DNA from: Mesorhizobium wenxiniae
GTDB taxonomy: Bacteria > Pseudomonadota > Alphaproteobacteria > Rhizobiales > Rhizobiaceae
Assembly: GCF_002284535.1 (NCBI RefSeq)
Contig: NZ_NPKH01000037.1
Location: forward strand, 226,609-290,608
DNA length: 64,000 nt
Direction of reading: 5' to 3'
Of the stretch, positions 59,826 through 64,000 are shown in pieces; positions within the stretch are counted from its first letter, which is position 1; each line of letters starts with the position of its first letter. The notes beneath the pieces were generated by a model, which did no database searches, was not told the DNA's origin, and was given only the letters and a program-made list of their open reading frames with translations. A program made the translations under genes and the position numbers.

Positions 59826-59935
59826 TTAGGCCTCGTCCCAGAAATCCTGCAGCGAAGCGTGGCGGAGGTCCTTCTCGCCGCGCCCGTGCTTCACGCGGGC
59901 TTTGATCCCCGGCTTGACCATTGCGTTGCCGGCCG
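59826..59935 (-). pseudogene. C-terminal fossil of ATP-dependent DNA ligase (copy 4)
   Basis: The minus strand encodes KPGIKARVKHGRGEKDLRHA, SLQDFWDEA and TAA. Upstream ATQW is one base out of frame, after which the sequence joins the 3' end of the ribbon-helix-helix gene rather than a ligase. Confidence 0.75.
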
Positions 59936-60290
59936 CCTATCTGCCGGTCCGGGCGATTGACGAGGAAGCGAGACGGAAGCAGCGCACAGGCTGGGGGGCA
60001 CCTTTATGAAGCAGACCCGCCGCTACATTTGCGAAGCGACAGGCCTCCACCCCATTCCCCCAGACCTGACCATGCAATTGCGGTGCCAGACGTGTTGACC
60101 CATTGCGGCGCACCTTATGGCTTCTACACAGCGGAATTGCCGCCACATACTTCGTTCGAATGTTTCGACTCCATTAGCTTGAGCGCATGTTTTCCGCCAG
60201 CCAGGTGAGCGCCCCCCGAAGGCTCGCTTGTCAGGCCCAGCGGCCTCCCCCCACACCAAAGCCGCTGGGCCGTCCCCGCTGGAGCGAAGC
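59936..60290 (+). repeat. Dispersed composite element (copy B)
   Basis: Starts with a fragment encoding YLPVRAIDEE (3' end of the gene at 29986), then CCCGCCGCTACATTTGCGAA, a frame encoding CGAPYGFYTAEL and ECFDSISL, and the GGCCCAGCGGC/GCCGCTGGGCC hairpin. The closest relative is 31652-31960. Confidence 0.7.
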
Positions 60291-60300
60291 GCGTTGTCCC

Positions 60301-60325
60301 GCATAGTAGCAACCCTCTTGACTAA
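60301..60325 (+). promoter_or_regulatory. Shared motif (copy 4, diverged)
   Basis: GCATAGTAGCAACCCTCTTG followed by ACTAA. Preceding GAAGCGCG-TTGTC also matches copy 2. No related gene follows; the next frame is only 25 codons (60352 onward). Confidence 0.4.
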
Positions 60326-60450
60326 GACCTCGCCTGCACCGGTCGAACGAATGGCAACTTTCTGTCTGAATGTGTTTACGGTCCATTCTCCGAGATCCAC
60401 GCATGGCTTCGCGTGGGAGACACAGTAACTCCCCATTTAAAGGCGTCGAG

Positions 60451-60660
60451 ATGCTACGAGCACCGCAAAGCCAGTTCCTGAAGCCTGAAGATCGGGCGAT
60501 CTGCCAGCGGGTGGTCGACCAGATAACCGCCGACGCTAAATGGTACAGCACCTCGATAGACGGCCAGATTCTGGCCTCGACCACGCTGACTCTCTTCCAA
60601 TCCGGGGTGGTCAATGAAACGAATTTGCTGGCACATGTTCGCGCGCCGCGACTTCACTAA
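60451..60660 (+). CDS. Small hypothetical protein (two-copy family)
   Basis: 69 residues (MLRAPQSQFLKPEDRAICQR, then STTLTLFQSGVVNETNLLAH). It is related in pattern to the product at 28129. Function unknown. Confidence 0.55.
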   Translation: MLRAPQSQFLKPEDRAICQRVVDQITADAKWYSTSIDGQILASTTLTLFQSGVVNETNLLAHVRAPRLH

Positions 60661-60661
60661 G

Positions 60662-60827
60662 CTGACCGGCTAGCGCTTCTCCTTCGGCGTGATCTCTTCG
60701 ATCTGAACCTTCTCGCCGATCTCGCCATAGCTTCCGCCTTGGCCTTGTCCTTCGTGGTCAGCACCGTTCGCCAGTGCGGTTTCTCGAAGACACTCACGAT
60801 GTAAGTTGTCGCCGGCTTGTCGGCCAT
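60662..60827 (-). pseudogene. Frameshifted small gene
   Basis: The minus strand reads MADKPATTYIVSVFEKPHWR, TVLTTKDKAKAEAMA, then loses frame by one base; the continuing frame gives EIGEKVQIEEITPKEKR and TAG. A related C-terminal fragment (EIGDKVQIEENRSL) lies on the minus strand at 26699-26760. Confidence 0.6.
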
Positions 60828-60922
60828 CGCGCTAACACGGCTGGATAGGAACATACTCCAAGCACGGTACTTCCGCGATCACGCCATATCCACGGTCGCA
60901 AGCTCTGTTAGCTTCTTGGTGC

Positions 60923-60995
60923 GGCGGACCCCAATCCGCCAGGCCGGCGCCCTACAGGCAATCTACCCCAACGCCCCCCAAGCGGCGCCGGCCAC
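60923..60995. repeat. Palindromic mosaic element (copy 3 of 3)
   Basis: GGCGGACCCCAATCCGCC stem, AGGCCGGCGCC/GGCGCCGGCC stem, and middle CAGGCAATCTACCCCAACGC, identical in order to 30335-30414. Confidence 0.75.
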
Positions 60996-61491
60996 CTTCC
61001 TGGGAGCCACGATCAGCCGTTCATCCCCGGAATTTTTCCGTGAGCCAGTGGATTCTTGCCGTCCGGGCTCGTCAAGATCGGCTGTCGAATCTTCCACGAC
61101 TGAAGTGAGATTCGATGAGTGACGAGCTGATCCGCCTTGCAAGTGCAATGGAGCCCGTCACGCGCCCTGGCATTAGCACCATAGGTGCGAGCATTGGCTG
61201 CGGGAAGAATGCAGGATGGGGCTTTTGCGAAGCCGAGGCAGACGCCCCACTGGTTCTGTTTCGAGCACCGTGCCGAGGGGGAGCGTTTTGCTCTGACTAG
61301 AGCTCCTAGCCGGCTGGTAAGGACCCCAGTCCGAAGGGAATAGCATCTTGCCCTCCTTTGGCCGCAGCTTCAAAGCTGTCATCTATTCGGCTGATGCGCC
61401 GATCCGCTGGAAATTGACAATCTGCCCCAGCTCTAGACCGCTTCGTGCTGGCAGTGGCCTCTGCAAACTTCGGATGAAGGGCTGACCTATA
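60996..61491. other. Region without recognised gene
   Basis: A 61-codon frame at 61115 (MSDELIRLASAMEPVTRPGI) is the only candidate and has no support. The VanZ-like gene promoter must lie at the right edge. Confidence 0.4.
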
Positions 61492-62100
61492 TTGTTGCGC
61501 GCAGGCTCATATCCGATCGTGGCAAGGGTTGCTTTCCTTGCCGCGTTGGCCGGCGTTCTCCTGCTGCTCGCCCTTTTTCCGGCGTGGCTCCTGCAGAATT
61601 CGGGAGTGACCTTCACGCATCATGGCAAGCTCATCCACGCCGCCGCATTCGCTGTTTTGGCGGCCTTGGCAAGTGTCGGCTGGACGAAACACAAGGCAAA
61701 GCTGATTGTTCTCCTCGCATTTTCGGTCCTGGCGATTGAAGTTGTTCAGGGCGCGCAACTGATAGGGCGCGGTCCGGATGCATTCGACTGGATTGCCGAC
61801 TGTGCTGGCATGGCGTGCGGGATCACAATCGCAAGCTGGACAAAACGGCACCGGGTGAGAAACCCGCCGAAACGACCCGGCGAATATCCCGATCGCGAGA
61901 TCGATTGTCAGAAGGCCGTTGAGCCAAGCTTTCAGGCGATCGTCGATTGCATGCTGGAAGCGGGCTGGGCCCGTGGAGAGATCATGCGCTCGCTACGCCG
62001 GCTGATCTCCGCAGACAACATGACGCAAAAGGAAAATGCCAAGGTCGAGGCGCAGCTTGCGATCGCACGTGCAATGAGCCGCGCCGGCCGGCCTCTCTAG
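61492..62100 (+). CDS. VanZ-like membrane protein with extra C-terminal domain
   Basis: 202 residues from a TTG. Four membrane segments; HHGKLIHAAAFAVLAALASV and EVVQGAQLIGRGPDAFDWIA match VanZ-like proteins (H-x-x-x-F and D-x-x-D-W-x-A-D patterns). After residue 130 a soluble helical domain follows (VDCMLEAGWARGEIMRSLRR), not part of usual VanZ. Function unknown. Confidence 0.7.
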   Translation: MLRAGSYPIVARVAFLAALAGVLLLLALFPAWLLQNSGVTFTHHGKLIHAAAFAVLAALASVGWTKHKAKLIVLLAFSVLAIEVVQGAQLIGRGPDAFDWIADCAGMACGITIASWTKRHRVRNPPKRPGEYPDREIDCQKAVEPSFQAIVDCMLEAGWARGEIMRSLRRLISADNMTQKENAKVEAQLAIARAMSRAGRPL

Positions 62101-62238
62101 GATCAGCAACTCAATGAATTGCCTACAGACAATGGCCGAAATGGCGGCGAGCCTAACTGTCCGCAATCAGACAGAGCGTTGAAGGCCGCCACATTTGGCC
62201 GGAAATCGTGTTGGTCAGGTTTCAGGGAGGAATTCTCG

Positions 62239-62523
62239 ATGACTCACTCTTTTCCCACAGTCACGGTAGAAACAGTCGCCGAAGTCTACGTTCTTTCCAT
62301 AGGCAAGGCCCGCTTCCTATCGATCGGACAGGCAATCTGCGCCCTTCGGAAACTTATGCCGGCTTGCAACGCGACCGACCACGAGTTGGAGGAGATATTG
62401 GCGGCAGCGTGCGTGATTCACAGCGTGCCCGTAGCTTTCGACGCCAAAACAGCCGATGGCGCATGGCTCCATTCGCAGGCCGGAGATGCCCGCGCAAGCG
62501 CAGTGGCCTGCCGCATCGGATGA
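62239..62523 (+). CDS. Small hypothetical protein
   Basis: 94 residues (MTHSFPTVTVETVAEVYVLS, then RKLMPACNATDHELEEILAA). Preceded by AGGGAGGAATTC. No family recognised. Confidence 0.6.
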   Translation: MTHSFPTVTVETVAEVYVLSIGKARFLSIGQAICALRKLMPACNATDHELEEILAAACVIHSVPVAFDAKTADGAWLHSQAGDARASAVACRIG

Positions 62524-62736
62524 TAACGAGGGATTGTTCGCTAAACCGCAAGATAACGACCGAAGTGGAACAAAGCCATCTCCTGTCGAAACTGCCGGAG
62601 AGAAATTAAGGTAAGCTGATTGCGTGGGCTGTGTTAATCGGCCTCGGCTTGACTGTAGCTGGCATGTGTTCCGAGTTGTTGCTTTCTTTCTCGCCGTCAT
62701 CACCGGCAACTTCGCTCCATAAGCTGATCAAAAAAA

Positions 62737-62764
62737 GCCCGCCGCACCTTTCGGCGCGGCGGGC
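62737..62764 (-). terminator. Terminator after DUF1236 copy 2
   Basis: GCCCGCCGC/GCGGCGGGC arms with a 10-base loop; six A on the left become T6 on the minus strand. The corresponding hairpin at copy 1 lacks the A/T tract. Confidence 0.85.
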
Positions 62765-62784
62765 TTTCCTCCCAGTCGCTTAAG

Positions 62785-63084
62785 TCATTCAATTATTTTG
62801 ATGATCTTGCGAGTGCCGGGGTCAACGACAACGGTCCGGTTGTCGACGACAACGGTGCGGTATTTTGTGTCGGGGACTTCATGAAGCTCGACCGTCTCGG
62901 GCAGGGTTGAGCCGATATTGAGCTCCACTCCAGGGATTTTCACTGAGGCGAGCGGCTGCTTTTTCACGTACTCCCTGATGACCGTCTCCTGTTCAGGCTC
63001 AATGACTACGTCCTGAGCGGCAGCAGCACCAATGCCTGCCAGCAGTAAAAATCCCGCGGCTGCAGTGGAAAGATGCATTCTCAT
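62785..63084 (-). CDS. DUF1236-type secreted protein (copy 2)
   Basis: 99 residues; signal peptide as in copy 1, EQETVIREYVKKQPLASVKI, end VVVDPGTRKIIKIIE. Strong RBS AAGGAGGCC before the ATG. About ten substitutions relative to 33369. Confidence 0.8.
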   Translation of the reverse strand: MRMHLSTAAAGFLLLAGIGAAAAQDVVIEPEQETVIREYVKKQPLASVKIPGVELNIGSTLPETVELHEVPDTKYRTVVVDNRTVVVDPGTRKIIKIIE

Positions 63085-63301
63085 GATGGCCTCCTTTATG
63101 TGAGCTATGTTCCGCTGAACGCGTCTTCGCGCCAGACTTACCAAACCGCAGGCAGCTGCAAATGTTCCTTTTGCGGGACTTTGGTCTGATGCGCGACGGG
63201 ACGTAAGTCTCGCCTGTTTTGGCGTAATAGGCCGACATCGCGCCATCCGGAACCGCCCCTGCGCATAGTCGTTGCTCGCTGCAAGTTCACGGGAGGAGCC
63301 C

Positions 63302-63394
63302 ATGGAAAATAGTGTCCACCAAGCCCGCTGGTTACTCGCTCCTGGTCGTCGCAGTTTCGATCACATTCCTGGCGATTGGAATAATCGTTAGCTA
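63302..63394 (+). pseudogene. 30-residue membrane peptide (copy 2, frameshifted)
   Basis: MENSVHQARWLLAP matches copy 1, then one inserted T shifts the frame into GRRSFDHIPGDWNNR. The original 3' end including TTAGCTAG is still present and is partly duplicated just downstream. Confidence 0.7.
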
Positions 63395-63709
63395 GGATCG
63401 TTAGCTAGGGACCGATCGGACTTGACGATGGCCGGAATGACGAAATTGAGATCTGCGCAGCTAAGTCCCTTCCCGCGCTGATAAAGGACGGCCCGCCATG
63501 CTCGATGGGCGGGTGGTCCGCGGAAAAGAACGGCTGACCAAGTCCGCCGACAAAGATCGCCTTTCCTGCACGCGACTTTTCATCGGAGTGCGATTAAAAG
63601 ACAGAATGAAAACCTGCGTGACGCAGTGAGGAGGGCTTCAGATGCTTGATTTCCCCAAAGATTGTGTTGGTCGTGTCGTTAGTAGCGATGCCGAGTTACT
63701 TAATTGCGC
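63395..63709. other. Region without recognised gene
   Basis: It contains a repeated CGTTAGCTAGG (63386 and 63398) left from the frameshifted peptide gene and no other coding signal. Confidence 0.45.
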
Positions 63710-63991
63710 TCAATTACCAACCTTGCCACAAATACCCCAAAGCTGGTGAACAAGCATACGTCGCCCAGGACAATAAAGGTCTTGAATTGGGACAAGCACG
63801 GAGGCCTCGTTGCCACTTGATGGTTCCATTTGGAAGACGGCAGAGACAGGCTCATTCTCTTCCCAGGGGTCCAAATGGCTGTTGGTGCAGTGACAGACTT
63901 TGCCGATATGCGGGGCGACGACGGATCGAGGTTTCTCGAAATCTGGAGCATACCGTGCCAGGACAAGAATGGTGTAGGCTAGGAATACCAA
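63710..63991 (-). CDS. Possible membrane-anchored hypothetical protein (may extend beyond window)
   Basis: 93 codons from a TTG, starting with a hydrophobic segment VFLAYTILVLARYAPDF. The frame stays open to the window edge, so the true start may lie outside. AT-rich. No family recognised. Confidence 0.35.
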   Translation of the reverse strand: MVFLAYTILVLARYAPDFEKPRSVVAPHIGKVCHCTNSHLDPWEENEPVSAVFQMEPSSGNEASVLVPIQDLYCPGRRMLVHQLWGICGKVGN

Positions 63992-64000
63992 TCCAGAACG

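Noticed and set aside
42638..64000. A second complete genomic island in tandem after attR
   Set aside because: No second integrase and no third copy of the tRNA 3' repeat seen up to the window end, although gene content is accessory.
1..64000. Symbiosis (nod/nif/fix) or secretion-system clusters
   Set aside because: No such genes recognised on either strand; only exoR relates to symbiosis indirectly.

Overview
The window looks like chromosome from a Mesorhizobium-like alphaproteobacterium (Rhizobiales). Evidence is the high GC, the order tatAB-scpAB-nagZ-SPOR protein-argS-dgt, a PopZ/DUF2497 gene beside valS, an ExoR-type Sel1 protein beside ilvD, and pcm next to a tolC-type gene. Genus is inferred from protein recognition only.

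Bases 1-24,552 are ordinary housekeeping core. One minus-strand series runs dgt, argS, a 1321-residue acidic SPOR protein, nagZ, scpA, scpB, tatA and tatB, covering dNTP hydrolysis, arginine charging, cell envelope, condensin and Tat export. A plus-strand block carries an A-type Fe-S carrier, a VOC protein and exonuclease III. Minus-strand exoR/ilvD, a FadL-type porin, valS, popZ, tolC and pcm follow. The block ends with tRNA-Cys, a small membrane protein and tRNA-Asn.

Bases 24,553-42,637 are an 18.1-kb integrated element. It sits in the 3' end of tRNA-Asn and is bounded by a perfect 46-bp repeat (attL in the intact tRNA, attR as a tRNA fragment). A P4-type tyrosine integrase lies beside attR, and paired ATAGGTACGC-type repeats lie inside both ends. 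Next to the integrase is a compact minus-strand set of genes, mostly joined by 4-bp stop/start overlaps: AlpA-like regulator, DUF1376 replication-type protein, ClpP-like protease, HNH endonuclease, then a frameshifted HK97-type prohead protease. Terminase, portal, capsid and tail genes are not seen, so this resembles a decayed prophage or capsid-type phage satellite. The other end carries cargo: an AlbA_2 (Schlafen-type) protein, an XRE repressor with two matching operators, and a cytosolic trypsin-like protease. The middle is filled with small orphan genes.

Bases 42,638-64,000 are accessory DNA with two textures. About 46.9-55.8 kb holds ordinary metabolic and regulatory genes: DUF924, GNAT, cupin/LysR, SDR, a DUF5996-GNAT fusion, pirin, and LysR/isochorismatase. 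About 44.4-46.9 kb and 57.9-63.4 kb are rearranged, partly broken copies of the small-gene modules at 29-34 kb inside the element. Four loci keep the frameshifted C-terminus of an ATP-dependent DNA ligase. Two-copy genes include DUF1236, two small membrane proteins and a 30-residue membrane peptide. Palindromic mosaic elements, a shared promoter-like motif and a roughly 200-300-bp element recur three or four times. This dispersed, repeatedly recombined family of small genes is the least explained part of the window.
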